DNA from: Burkholderia sp. S171
Lineage (GTDB): Bacteria > Pseudomonadota > Gammaproteobacteria > Burkholderiales > Burkholderiaceae
Direction of reading: 5' to 3'
Length of the DNA: 64,000 nt
Assembly (NCBI RefSeq): GCF_009766085.1
Contig: NZ_LMUF01000052.1
Span: 366,392 to 430,391, forward strand
Part shown: in pieces, positions 27,801 through 36,121 of the stretch
Layout: every line of letters begins with the position of its first letter
Position numbering within the stretch: the stretch's first letter is position 1
Made by a program: the position numbers and the translations under genes
The notes under the pieces: model-generated
Databases searched by the model: none
Told to the model about the DNA's origin: nothing
What the model saw: the letters and a program-made list of their open reading frames with translations, nothing else

Positions 27801-28036
27801 GCCCGGTGCTCATGACCGCGCTCTCGATGATCATCGGCATGGCGCCCATGGCCCTCGCGATGGGCGAAGGCGGAGAACAGAACGCACCGCTTGGCCGCGC
27901 CGTTATCGGCGGCCTGATTTTCGCTACCACCGCGTCGCTGCTCCTGGTCCCGGTGATCTTCTGCATCATTCACTCGCGCCCTGGCCGCGCGATTGCCCCG
28001 ACACCCGTTACGGGAGGTCCTGCTCATGTCGTCTGA
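24845..28036 (+). CDS. RND-family efflux pump, HAE1-type inner-membrane transporter
   Basis: The 1063-residue protein has the RND architecture: a first helix after RIALRRPYTFVVLAI, a large periplasmic loop, a bundle of five helices, a second periplasmic loop and a final bundle. The proton-relay aspartates Asp402 and Asp403 sit in the helix-4 motif GILVDDATVTIEN, which places it with proton-driven drug pumps rather than metal pumps. The loop residues DIFPDIRIPVISV are typical of HAE1/MdtB-like proteins. It is the first gene of an operon whose adaptor gene overlaps its end by 11 bases. Substrates are unknown; antibiotics, solvents or plant phenolics are usual for the family. Confidence 0.9.
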   Translation: MLGLVRIALRRPYTFVVLAILILIIGPLSAIRTPTDIFPDIRIPVISVVWQYTGLPPDQMVGRITSPFERSLTTTVNDIQHIEAESVNGFGIIKIFFQPGVNISNANAQVTAIAQTQLRQLPPGTTPPLILNYNASTVPIIQLALSGKGLSEQNLGDLGLNQLRPALVTVAGASIPYPFGGKSRQIQIDINPSALQARGLSAQDVANALAAQNLLTPIGTEKIGDHEYTLQLNNAPFALKALGDLPIKAVNGTTVYIHDVASVRDGSPPQTNIVHVDGKRSVLMSVLKNGSVSTLGIIAGIKQHVLDAKASLPDALQIAPIGDQSLFVRAAISGVAREGLIAAALTSLMILLFLGSWRSTIIIATSIPLAILASIATLSALGETLNIMTLGGLALAVGILVDDATVTIENINWHLEQGKQVEEAILDGAAQIVTPAFVALLCICIVFVPMFFLDGVARFLFVPMAEAVIFAMVASFILSRTLVPTMAKYLLHPHNLDEDAHDKKRPGPLGRFQQGFERRFEKIRTGYHGLLELALNHRAPFVSCFLGFVLISFALVPLLGRNFFPDVDAGQILLHVRAPVGVRVEKTAQIFSDVEGSIRQIIPSAELSTMVDNIGLPVSGINLAYNNTGTIGSQDGDIQIALNEDHRPTAEYVRAMREKLPRLYPGVTFSFPPADIISQILNFGSPAPVDLQVRGNNLPGNFAYANRLLREIRQIPGVVDARIQQAQNSPTFNVDVDRTRAQLLGINERDVTNSLVVNLAGSSQVAPTFWLNNVNGVSYPIVMQTPQYNLDSLASLQNLPITSSLQSSGQILGGLATVQRTNTNAVVSQYNIQPMVEIFATTQDRDLGAVASDIQRVVKNNAGALPKGSSVALLGQVQTMNSAFAGMLFGLLGAVVLIYLIVVVNFQSWADPFVIVTALPAALAGIVWMLFATHTTLSVPALTGAIMCMGVATANSILVVSFCRERLAVHGDPFKAALEAGFTRFRPVLMTALSMIIGMAPMALAMGEGGEQNAPLGRAVIGGLIFATTASLLLVPVIFCIIHSRPGRAIAPTPVTGGPAHVV

Positions 28037-29225
28037 ACCAGTTGTCACCACTCAACCCGTTACTGACCAACCCGTGCCGCGCCGGCGCCTTGTCGTGATA
28101 GGCGTAGTAGGTATTGTGGTCGCCGTGCTCGTGGTCGCCGCCGGCGTCACACTGCGCGCCGTCGATGCCCGTAACCTCAAGACCTGGACCAACGCGCAGG
28201 TCATCCCGACTGTCAACGTGATCCATCCGGTCAGCGCGGCAAACGGCCCGACGCTCGACCTGCCGTCGCATCTCGAAGCGTATTCGCGTGCGCCGATCTT
28301 CGCGCGCGTGAGCGGTTATCTGAAGTCATGGAATGTGGATATTGGCGCGCCGGTCAAGGCCGGGCAACTGCTCGCGGTGATCGAGTCGCCGGAGCTTGAC
28401 CAGCAATTGCTGCAAGCGCGTGCGGACTTGAGCAGCGCGCAAGCGAACGCCGCCCTCGCGGGAACAACCGCGAAACGCTGGCAGGCGCTGCTCGGCACCG
28501 ACTCGGTCGCCCAGCAGGAAGTGGACGAACGCACCGGTGATTACACCGCCAAGAAAGCGGCCGTAGCGGCCGCGCAAGCCAACGTAGATCGTTTGCTCGC
28601 CACCAAGGGCTTCGAGCGCATCCTGGCGCCGTTTGACGGCGTGGTAACCGCACGCGACACGGATGTCGGCGCGCTCATCAATGCGGGTAGCGGCGGCGTC
28701 GGGCAGGAACTGTTCACGGTCTCCGACGTGAAGCAGTTGCGCGTGTATGTCCAGGTGCCGCAGAGCTACGCCCCCGATGTCCGCAGCGGCACCACGGCGA
28801 CGCTTTCCGTGCCCGAGTATCCGGGCCAGCATTTCGCTGCGCGCGTGATTGCATCGGCGGATTCGGTCAGCGCATCGTCAGGCACGACACTGGTTCAATT
28901 GCTGGTCGATAACGCCGACGGCAAGCTCCTGCCCGGTGGTTTTGCCAGCTTGCAATTCAAGCTGCCGGTGCAGGCAAACGCGGTACGGGTTCCCGCCAGC
29001 GCGCTGGTATTCGACGCTCGCGGCCTGACGGTCGCAACGCTCGGTGCGAACGGCCAGGTCGTGTTCAAGAAGGTGACGATCAATCGCGACTTTGGCGACT
29101 CGGTCGAGATCGGCTCGGGGCTTGTTGCCGCGGATCGAGTGATAGATACGCCACCCGATGGCCTTGTTGATGGCGACCACGTGCAGGTTGCCAATGCCGA
29201 CAAGAAGGTGGCCGCCAATGGCTAG
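28026..29225 (+). CDS. RND efflux membrane-fusion (adaptor) protein
   Basis: The 399-residue periplasmic adaptor links the pump to the outer-membrane factor. Residues 15-42 form a single N-terminal membrane anchor (RRRLVVIGVVGIVVAVLVVAA). A barrel-sandwich segment follows (SRAPIFARVSGYLKSWNVDIGAPVKAGQLLAVI), then a coiled-coil hairpin rich in Ala, Gln and Leu (about residues 125-195) and the second half of the lipoyl fold (FERILAPFDGVVTARDTDVGALI). The ATG at 28026 has GGGAGG about 9 bases upstream and overlaps the pump gene by 11 bases. No lipobox is present, so it is anchored by the helix. Confidence 0.9.
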   Translation: MSSEPVVTTQPVTDQPVPRRRLVVIGVVGIVVAVLVVAAGVTLRAVDARNLKTWTNAQVIPTVNVIHPVSAANGPTLDLPSHLEAYSRAPIFARVSGYLKSWNVDIGAPVKAGQLLAVIESPELDQQLLQARADLSSAQANAALAGTTAKRWQALLGTDSVAQQEVDERTGDYTAKKAAVAAAQANVDRLLATKGFERILAPFDGVVTARDTDVGALINAGSGGVGQELFTVSDVKQLRVYVQVPQSYAPDVRSGTTATLSVPEYPGQHFAARVIASADSVSASSGTTLVQLLVDNADGKLLPGGFASLQFKLPVQANAVRVPASALVFDARGLTVATLGANGQVVFKKVTINRDFGDSVEIGSGLVAADRVIDTPPDGLVDGDHVQVANADKKVAANG

Positions 29226-30693
29226 CATGACTGCATTACGCGTTCCGGCGCTGCTAGCTGGCGCCTTTGCGCTTGGCGGTTGCTCGCTCGCGCCGGACTA
29301 CAAGGTGCCCCCTACGCCAGTCGCCGCGCAATATCACACGGTCGGGCCGTGGATCAGCGCGCAACCCGCCGACCAGTTAAGCCGTACCGGCTGGTGGAAG
29401 ATGTATAACGACGCTCAACTCGATGATCTCGAACAACGCCTGCTCGCGAACAATACGGATCTTGCCGCAGCGTTCGCGCACTACCGGCAGGCGCAGGCGT
29501 TCGTGGATCAGGTGTCAGCCGGACTGTTCCCGAAGGTCAGTGTCAACGCGGTTCCGCAACGCGACCGGCAGTCGTACAGGCGGCCATTGCGTGTGGGTGG
29601 CCCCAATGACTACAACTCCGCGACGCTCGGCGGTGAGGTCGATTACGACCTCGACCTGTGGGGCCGCGTGCGTGATTCCGTAGTCGCGGGCAAGGACGAA
29701 GCACAGGCGTCGAAAGCCGATCTCGCTTCGGTACAACTGAGCCTGCAGATTCAACTCGCCGACAGCTATATCCGCCTGCGCGGTCTCGATCAGCAGACAC
29801 AGTTGCTGACCGACACCGTCGCGGCGTTTGCACGCGCACTGCAACTCACGCAAACGCTGCATGGAGGAGGACTTGTTTCCGGGCTCGACGTATCGCGCGC
29901 GCAGACGCAGTTGTCATCGGCGAAATCGCAGCTGTCGCAGAACCTCGCACAACGCGCGTTGATCGAGCACGCGATCGCCGAACTGGTCGGCGTGTCCGCA
30001 TCCGAGTTCACGTTGCCGCAGCAAACCGCCTCGGTCACGCTGCCCGTGATTCCAGCCGGCTTGCCCTCGACGTTGTTGCAACGGCGCCCTGACATTGCCG
30101 CAGCGGAACGCCGCGTGGCCGAAGCCAATGCGAAAATCGGCGTAGCGCGCGCGGCGTTCTATCCTTCCATCACGCTGAGCGCGCAAGCCGGATTTCAAAG
30201 CGCCGCCTATGCGAATTTGATCAGTGCGCCTACCTTGTTCTGGGCAATCGGTCCGCAGCTCGTGCAATACGTTTTCGACGGCGGCTTACGCCGCGCCCAA
30301 CTCGATTCGGCGAAGGCGGCGACCGATGAAGCGGGTGCACGTTATCGCGGTGTCGTGCTGTCGGCGTTCCAGCAAATCGAAGACAATCTTTCGCTGCTGC
30401 AGGACCTTGGCACGGCGCTCGACCAGCAACGCGATGCCAGCAACTCAGCGCAGTATTCCGTCGATCTGGCGCTGCACCGGTATCGGCAAGGTGCCGTCGG
30501 TTATCTCGATGTCGTGCAGGCGCAGACCGCCGCGCTCGACGCTCAGCGAGGCGTACTCGATATCCAGACGCGTCAGCTAAGCGCGAACGTACAACTGATC
30601 AAGGCGCTGGGCGGCGGTTGGTCAAGCGAAGAGCTCGCGAGCACTGCCGCGGCTCCCGAGCTGGTTGCCGCTAGTGAGAAACCGAAAGAATAG
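29218..30693 (+). CDS. Outer-membrane efflux lipoprotein, NodT/OprM family
   Basis: The 491-residue protein is a TolC-like outer-membrane channel. A lipoprotein signal peptide ends at the lipobox LGGC, so the mature chain is acylated at Cys21. Two repeated halves with long helical segments are visible, with the family block RRPDIAAAERRVAEANAKIGVARAAFYPSITLSA in the middle of the chain. The start at 29218 overlaps the adaptor gene by 8 bases. It completes a three-part pump in the order RND, adaptor, channel, whereas the adaptor is first in most such operons. Confidence 0.9.
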   Translation: MASMTALRVPALLAGAFALGGCSLAPDYKVPPTPVAAQYHTVGPWISAQPADQLSRTGWWKMYNDAQLDDLEQRLLANNTDLAAAFAHYRQAQAFVDQVSAGLFPKVSVNAVPQRDRQSYRRPLRVGGPNDYNSATLGGEVDYDLDLWGRVRDSVVAGKDEAQASKADLASVQLSLQIQLADSYIRLRGLDQQTQLLTDTVAAFARALQLTQTLHGGGLVSGLDVSRAQTQLSSAKSQLSQNLAQRALIEHAIAELVGVSASEFTLPQQTASVTLPVIPAGLPSTLLQRRPDIAAAERRVAEANAKIGVARAAFYPSITLSAQAGFQSAAYANLISAPTLFWAIGPQLVQYVFDGGLRRAQLDSAKAATDEAGARYRGVVLSAFQQIEDNLSLLQDLGTALDQQRDASNSAQYSVDLALHRYRQGAVGYLDVVQAQTAALDAQRGVLDIQTRQLSANVQLIKALGGGWSSEELASTAAAPELVAASEKPKE

Positions 30694-30717
30694 TGACGCA
30701 TCACTCTGTGCAGGAAT

Positions 30718-30741
30718 CGGGGCCCCTCACCTCGCGCCCCG
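30718..30741. terminator. Possible terminator hairpin between convergent genes
   Basis: CGGGGC at 30718-30723 pairs with GCCCCG at 30736-30741 across a 12-base loop, between the efflux operon and the convergent hydroxylase gene. No T-run follows. Confidence 0.35.
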
Positions 30742-30771
30742 TTACGTCGCGCAGATGACGGTCAAGGACGG

Positions 30772-31914
30772 TCAAGCTCTGAACATCACGAGCGCACCCG
30801 CAACGCCCGCCAGGTCGACCAGAATGACCGGGATAACGCTCACACGGCCCTGGACGTACGCACCCAAAGCCCAAAGTCCGGCGACGATAGCAGCGGTCAG
30901 TCCCAGCTCCGTCGAATATGAAAGTTCTTCCGCAAACCATAGATAACCCGCCGTTGCTCCCATCATCAGCGTAAATTGCACGGCGGCAAATATCGCCGTG
31001 CTGCTGGCAAGCGGCTCTCCGTACAACTGTCTCGCCGCGTCCAGGTCGAACGCCGGCGCAGTGGACGCTGTCTGAAGCTCCGCACTGGAGTCGGAAGGTC
31101 GCCAGCCCGGAGGTTTGAGCCAGATGCGGCACTTATCCGCACATGACTTCGCTTGCCGCGTTGCCTGCACGAGCGACCAGTATTCCGCCGCGATTGCCCA
31201 GCCAGGATCCCAACTCCGCAGGGGTGTCCTCGTTCCGTAGACGCAAGGCTCCTTTTCCTCCGCGAAAGTCCCGAATATCCTGTCCCAGATCACAAACATG
31301 CCGCCGTAGTTCTTGTTGATGTACTGGTCGTTGACCGCATGATGCACGCGATGGTTAGAGGGTGAAGAGAAGACGCGATCGAACCAGCCGAGTTTGCCGA
31401 CGTGCTCCGTGTGAATCCAGAATTGATAGACGAGGACGATGAGCCCGGCAATGCCAAACTGCTCCGGTGGCACGCCTATTACCGCAATGGGTAGGTAGAA
31501 GATCCAGCCAATGAGCGCCACCGTACTTTCTTGCCTCAACGCGGTCGAGAAATTGAAGTGCTGGCTTTGATGATGGACGACATGCGCCGCCCACATGACA
31601 GCGCACTCATGCCCAGCGCGATGCAGCCAGTAGTCGAAGAAATCGAACAGGACAATGGCGATCAGCCACCCGTACCAAGTGTCCCAGAACTTGACGTTGG
31701 GGCTGGGCGTCAGCACATTGAACACAAGCACATACAAGCCAATTTGAAAGAGCTGCGTGACCAGGGCCAGCAACTGGCTTATCAGGCCCTGACTGAGACT
31801 GCTTAATGCATCGTTCAGTCGATACGTATTGCGTTGCCTGAACCAACCGTAAGCAAACTCGGCGGCAATCAGAACAACGAAAACAGGAAGGATGAAAACA
31901 ATGATCTTGTCCAT
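30772..31914 (-). CDS. Sterol desaturase / fatty acid hydroxylase family membrane di-iron enzyme
   Basis: The 380-residue integral membrane protein carries the three histidine clusters that bind the di-iron centre of this superfamily: HRAGH (about residue 98), HVVHHQSQH (about 112) and NHRVHH (about 194). Hydrophobic segments flank them and three more helices follow in the last 80 residues, an arrangement seen in alkylglycerol monooxygenase-like members. It probably hydroxylates or desaturates a lipid substrate at the inner membrane. Bacterial relatives act on fatty acids, carotenoids or ornithine lipids; nothing here decides between them. It stands alone between the efflux operon and an unrelated regulator. 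Confidence 0.85.
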   Translation of the reverse strand: MDKIIVFILPVFVVLIAAEFAYGWFRQRNTYRLNDALSSLSQGLISQLLALVTQLFQIGLYVLVFNVLTPSPNVKFWDTWYGWLIAIVLFDFFDYWLHRAGHECAVMWAAHVVHHQSQHFNFSTALRQESTVALIGWIFYLPIAVIGVPPEQFGIAGLIVLVYQFWIHTEHVGKLGWFDRVFSSPSNHRVHHAVNDQYINKNYGGMFVIWDRIFGTFAEEKEPCVYGTRTPLRSWDPGWAIAAEYWSLVQATRQAKSCADKCRIWLKPPGWRPSDSSAELQTASTAPAFDLDAARQLYGEPLASSTAIFAAVQFTLMMGATAGYLWFAEELSYSTELGLTAAIVAGLWALGAYVQGRVSVIPVILVDLAGVAGALVMFRA

Positions 31915-32355
31915 TCACAATCTCAGCAATGTGGTGCCGGCTAGTCGAAGCGTTCAGGTTCAAGCAGCCAATCATTCGATGGCAACGTGATCAAGCGGCC
32001 AAGCCGGCCGAGCGTGCCGGTGTACCAGGTAAGGATTGGGAATCTGGCAGACCGGCCCGTTCGGCGAGGCCGCTGCGAATCATTCATGGCCCTCTGCAAA
32101 GGCGCCGCAGGACGCCGTTGCAACAGCTTGGAATCGTACAGAGTCTACGCAAACACCGCTTGCTAACCGGCGTTATAGCGTACCAAAGCAGGTGTTTCGC
32201 GGTGGACACCACCAAAAAGACGCGTCAATTGTGCCGATGCTTCGTTTAGCCGACATTTACATTACTCTTGCATGACACTTGAATGACCTGGCGCCATCAA
32301 TCAATGAGTAAGCCCGAAGACATCCCGCTGCGGTCCAAATCAACGCGATTTGCGC
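31915..32355. other. Intergenic region without recognised gene
   Basis: About 440 bases between the hydroxylase gene start and the 3' end of the sigma-54 regulator gene. Short open frames of 60-106 codons exist on both strands, but none shows a ribosome binding site, a known fold or coding-like composition. The hydroxylase promoter must lie at the left end. No RNA gene or mobile element was seen. Confidence 0.5.
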
Positions 32356-34098
32356 TCATTGCAATGTGCGCCGCAAACGAATCCCGTGGCGCTTGAGCTT
32401 CGCGTATAGCGCCGGCTTCGAAACCGCGAGCACGGTCGCGCAGCGAGTCATGTTGAAAGCGCAAGACCGTAACGCCTCTTCAATCGCTCGCCTCTCCGCC
32501 TCAGCAAGCGATACAACTATCGGCGGCTCCACTTCGTGCACCGCATCGACCGTCACATCAACCGTTTGCATTCCGCGAAAAAGCGAACTGACATCGCTGA
32601 TCGTTCCGTCCTCACTCAAATTAACCATGCGCTCGACAAAATTTTCGAGTTCGCGCACATTGCCGGGCCATGCGTAGCCGGACATCTGTTGCATCGCGCG
32701 AGGGGTGAAACCATAAATATTCTTTCGTAGCAGCGCGGCGTATTTAGCAACGAAAAAGCTCGCAAGAACCGCGATGTCGTCCTGACGTTGTCGAAGTGGA
32801 GGAATGGCGATATCGATAACATTGCACCGGTAATAGAGGTCCTCGCGGAACGCTTTTTCGCGCACCATCGCCTGAAGGTCGCGGTTGCTCGCGCATATAA
32901 TGCGGACATCGATCTGGATGCCGCGCGTGTCGCCCACCCGCGTCACTTCCCGCTCCTGAAGTACGCGCAGCAGCTTCGCCTGGACATCGAGCGGCAACTC
33001 GGAGATCTCATCGAGAAACACAGTGCCGCTGTCGGCAGATTCGAACTTGCCCGGCCGCCCTTCACGCGTCGCACCGGTAAAGCTCCCTGGTGCATGTCCG
33101 AAGAGTTCGCTTTCAATTAAATCATGCGGCAACGCGGCGCAATTGATTGCAATGAACGGATGCCCTTGCCGCTCGCTGTCGTTATGAATGGCTTGCGCGA
33201 ACACTTCCTTGCCGACGCCGCTCTCCCCGCTCAACAGCAGGTTGGCCGAGCCTCTCGCCGCTTTGCGCGCCGAGGCCACAGCGTTAAGCAGTCCGGCACT
33301 TTTCCCAACGATATTTTCAAACGTGTACCGCGCATGACTGCCTGCGTACTTCCCGACGATCTTCCGTATGCGCTTGAATTCACGGAATGTGTTAACGACC
33401 GAAACAACCCGGCCGCATGCGTTCGTGATGGGTATGGCCGTGTCCAGCAGATGAAGATGCCGCGCCGGCGAATCGATGATCAACTCACGATCGACATAGC
33501 CCACGCCCGTTGAAAAAATCGGCCCGATAATGGGCTCGAAGTCGATCAACTCATCCAGTGGCCGGCCAATCGCCTTGACCGGATCGATGCCCAGAATGCG
33601 CCCCGCGACCGTATTGGCATGACGTACGATGCCGCCACGCGCGAGCACCATCAGCCCGTCGCCAATATGGTCAATGATCGCTTTCTGTTCCTCGATCAGC
33701 GTTTCGCGCACGGCAAGTTCCATATGCCGCTGCACGATGACTTCCAGGACGCCCTGCAGTGCGCTGCACAGGGCGGCGAGCATCGATCGATCCAACGAAC
33801 CGGCACTCGATGCGACCAGAACAATACGCTGGGCGCCACACACGAACAGCGTTGCGCAAGCCGCGCCGATGTTGATGAGCTTCGCCTCATTAATGTCCCC
33901 TTCGCCGAAGGCCCAGACCGCGTTCGTATCCGTTGGCGAGAGCGCGATGCCGCCGTCGAGCGGCATGCCTTTGGCGTCGAGCACGCTCAGGGTTATCCCC
34001 GACTGCGATAACGCGCGATCACGCGCTTTTTTCCAGGCTGGATCGGCCAAGGCTGCAAGCAGTGCGGTTGCCTCGACGTCCGGTTGAGGGTCATCCAT
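32356..34098 (-). CDS. Sigma-54-dependent activator (AAA+ enhancer-binding protein, PAS and Fis-type domains)
   Basis: The protein of about 580 residues activates RNA polymerase carrying sigma-54. The first 140 residues look like a small-molecule-sensing domain, and a PAS-like segment follows (IDHIGDGLMVLARGGIVRHANTVAGRILG). The central AAA+ domain has Walker A GESGVGKE, the sigma-54-contacting loop as GSFTGA (usual form GAFTGA), Walker B GTVFLDEI and an arginine-finger region. A Fis-type helix-turn-helix ends the chain (MTRCATVLAVSKPALYAKLKRHG). The start is uncertain: ATG at 34098 is used here and a TTG lies at 34131. It lies just downstream of a catabolic operon that has a sigma-54 promoter, its probable target. 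Confidence 0.9.
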   Translation of the reverse strand: MDDPQPDVEATALLAALADPAWKKARDRALSQSGITLSVLDAKGMPLDGGIALSPTDTNAVWAFGEGDINEAKLINIGAACATLFVCGAQRIVLVASSAGSLDRSMLAALCSALQGVLEVIVQRHMELAVRETLIEEQKAIIDHIGDGLMVLARGGIVRHANTVAGRILGIDPVKAIGRPLDELIDFEPIIGPIFSTGVGYVDRELIIDSPARHLHLLDTAIPITNACGRVVSVVNTFREFKRIRKIVGKYAGSHARYTFENIVGKSAGLLNAVASARKAARGSANLLLSGESGVGKEVFAQAIHNDSERQGHPFIAINCAALPHDLIESELFGHAPGSFTGATREGRPGKFESADSGTVFLDEISELPLDVQAKLLRVLQEREVTRVGDTRGIQIDVRIICASNRDLQAMVREKAFREDLYYRCNVIDIAIPPLRQRQDDIAVLASFFVAKYAALLRKNIYGFTPRAMQQMSGYAWPGNVRELENFVERMVNLSEDGTISDVSSLFRGMQTVDVTVDAVHEVEPPIVVSLAEAERRAIEEALRSCAFNMTRCATVLAVSKPALYAKLKRHGIRLRRTLQ

Positions 34099-34186
34099 GT
34101 TCACGGTCGGTCTCACGGTTGTCGTTGCCAATAGTGAAGACTACCAACAGCCAAAAAAAGCGTCGCGTATTGCTTTTCTTTCCGCC

Positions 34187-34223
34187 AAAGCGCGAGGACC
34201 GCCTGAACGGCGGCCCTCGCTTT
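34187..34223 (-). terminator. Hairpin between the binding-protein gene and the regulator gene
   Basis: The stem AAAGCGCGAGGACCGCC with GGCGGCCCTCGCTTT is nearly perfect around a five-base loop, leaving a 2-base bulge and one mismatch. On the minus strand it lies 43 bases after the stop of the binding-protein gene and is followed by a short T-run. It probably ends or weakens the sigma-54 operon before the regulator gene. Confidence 0.55.
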
Positions 34224-34265
34224 CCTATGCGCTTTCGTATGCGTTTTTGTGTGCTTTATCCGCGC

Positions 34266-35405
34266 CTAATTGGCGGCGAGTGGTTCAAGCTTTCCTCCTG
34301 TCAAACGATACACCGTGACCGGCGCGTGAACCCAGTCGCCCTGCGGATCAAATTTCACAGGACCCAGCATGCTGTTGAACGTTGCCTCGCTCATGACCTT
34401 CGAAAATACCGGCGCCGACGTGGAATTGGCTTTCTGCATCGCTTCGGCAACGACGAGCGTCGCCGCGTAGAACGCTGGCGAATAGGTATCGACATCAGCA
34501 TTAAAGGTGCGGTTGAACTTCTCGCGAAACGCTTTTCCTGCAGGCAGGCTGTCCAATGGTGCACCGCCCTGGGCGCAAAACATTCGATCATCCAGTGCGT
34601 TATTCGACAGTTTCGAAAACTCCGGCGAACAGATCCCATCGCCACCCACCAGCGAAGCCTTCATGCCGAGGTCATTCATCTGACGGGCAAGATACGCAGC
34701 CTGCGCGTAGTAGCCGCCATAAAAAACAACTTGAGGATTCTCCGCCTTGATGCGCGTCAGGATGCCTTTGAAGTCCGTGCTTTTGTCGGTTCCATACTCG
34801 CGCGCGACTACGTTCGAACCGTCTTTAGTCGCTTGCTTGACGAACACGTCGGCGACACCGGAGCCGTACGCGGTTCGGTCGTCGATCACAGCAACGCGCT
34901 TTGCCTTGAGCACCTTTGCAGCGTAGTCGGCCATGCGCGAGCCCATCTCGTTGTCGTTCGTGGCGAGACGGAACACGTACGGAAAGCCGAGCATGGTCAA
35001 CGCAGGATTGGACGACGCGCCGGTAATCATGACAACGTGCGCGTCGTTGTAGATTCGGGCGGCCGGAATACTGACCCCTGAATTGTAGTGTCCGATCACC
35101 GCGACCACACCCTGGTCGACCAGTTGTTGCGCCACATTCACTCCCACCTTCGGGTCAGCCTGATCGTCGACGGAGACCATTTCGAAGGTCACCGGTTGCC
35201 CGCCTATGCTGATCTTCCTTGCGTTGAGTTCGTCGATCGCGAGTTGAACCCCGCGTTCATCATCCTTGCCGCTTTGGGCCTGACTGCCAGTCAGCGGTCC
35301 TGCGTGACCGATCTTGACGACCGTATCGGCCATGACCTGCGCGGTCCATCCCATGCAGGTGGTCGACATAGCGGCCACTGCGATCAGCGAGAGTACGTTC
35401 TTCAT
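34266..35405 (-). CDS. Branched-chain-type periplasmic substrate-binding protein in the sigma-54 operon
   Basis: This 379-residue protein has a Sec signal peptide ending near residue 25 (AQVMADT) and the type I binding fold: VVKIGHAGPLTGSQAQSGKD, then VVAVIGHYNSGVSIPAARI and KRVAVIDDRTAYGSG. It resembles the product at 7933-9093. The ATG at 35405 has GGGGA about 8 bases upstream; an ATG two codons earlier overlaps the stop of the HAD gene. It is the last gene of a tightly coupled operon for acyl-CoA enzymes, yet no permease or ATPase genes accompany it. It may deliver the operon's substrate to a transporter encoded elsewhere. Confidence 0.85.
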   Translation of the reverse strand: MKNVLSLIAVAAMSTTCMGWTAQVMADTVVKIGHAGPLTGSQAQSGKDDERGVQLAIDELNARKISIGGQPVTFEMVSVDDQADPKVGVNVAQQLVDQGVVAVIGHYNSGVSIPAARIYNDAHVVMITGASSNPALTMLGFPYVFRLATNDNEMGSRMADYAAKVLKAKRVAVIDDRTAYGSGVADVFVKQATKDGSNVVAREYGTDKSTDFKGILTRIKAENPQVVFYGGYYAQAAYLARQMNDLGMKASLVGGDGICSPEFSKLSNNALDDRMFCAQGGAPLDSLPAGKAFREKFNRTFNADVDTYSPAFYAATLVVAEAMQKANSTSAPVFSKVMSEATFNSMLGPVKFDPQGDWVHAPVTVYRLTGGKLEPLAAN

Positions 35406-35407
35406 CG

Positions 35408-36121
35408 TCATTCCCCGAAGGTGATGTTTTGCAGCGATTGCAAGGTATCCCGTACCGGCGACAGGTTGGTAAATTCATAATCGGGCCGCGGTTGCCAGAT
35501 CCCGAGCGTGTCACCGCCACGATTGATCCAGGCGACCGGCATGCCGAGCGGCTTGGCGCCATCGATATCCGCCCAGCTCGCAAGCGAGCAGTGCAGCACA
35601 CTCGACGCAGGTAAGCCCAGCCGATCCAGCGCGAGCGCAAAGATCGCCTGCGACGGCTTGTACGCCTTCGCCATCTCGGCGGTGGTCACGTGTTCGAAAT
35701 AGCGGGTCAACTGGCTGCGCTGCCACAGGTCGCTGTCCATGTTCGTGATCGGCATGAGCGGGAAACGCGCGCTTGCCCATTCGAGGAATTCGATTGCGTC
35801 GCTGTGCGGAGGCGACGATTCCACCAGGTGCGTCAGGAAGAGGTCCGTTAATTTCGCCACGTCCTGACCTTTCAGGGCAGTCGGCGCAAGCGTGCTCAAG
35901 CAGGCTCTCATTGCGTCCTGAGCCACACTTGCATAGCGTCTGTAAGCCCCGCTCCGATACAACCGCACGTTCCTGATATCCCAGTCGAGATAGACATCGG
36001 CGGCGGTTTGCTCGGTGTCGATACCGAGCCGCGCCAGCACTGCCTCCATGCCGCGTGCGCCGCCCTGGTCGACGTTGACCAGCGTGCCGAAATAGTCGAA
36101 TGTCAGCGCCTGAATCATCAT
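35408..36121 (-). CDS. HAD-superfamily hydrolase of the type II haloacid dehalogenase group
   Basis: The 237-residue protein resembles L-2-haloacid dehalogenases. Its nucleophile motif is DYFGTL with Asp9; the position two residues on is Phe, whereas HAD phosphatases need Asp there, so carbon-halogen rather than phosphate-ester hydrolysis is favoured. Motif II is ITN (Thr126-Asn127), the motif III lysine is Lys155 in AYKP as in dehalogenases, and the last motif is SWADIDGAK followed by the WINR signature (VAWINRGG). Arginines at 53-56 could hold the leaving halide. Start and stop overlap both neighbours by a few bases (ATGA), indicating coupled translation. The true substrate is unknown and other C-X bonds cannot be excluded. 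Confidence 0.8.
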   Translation of the reverse strand: MMIQALTFDYFGTLVNVDQGGARGMEAVLARLGIDTEQTAADVYLDWDIRNVRLYRSGAYRRYASVAQDAMRACLSTLAPTALKGQDVAKLTDLFLTHLVESSPPHSDAIEFLEWASARFPLMPITNMDSDLWQRSQLTRYFEHVTTAEMAKAYKPSQAIFALALDRLGLPASSVLHCSLASWADIDGAKPLGMPVAWINRGGDTLGIWQPRPDYEFTNLSPVRDTLQSLQNITFGE

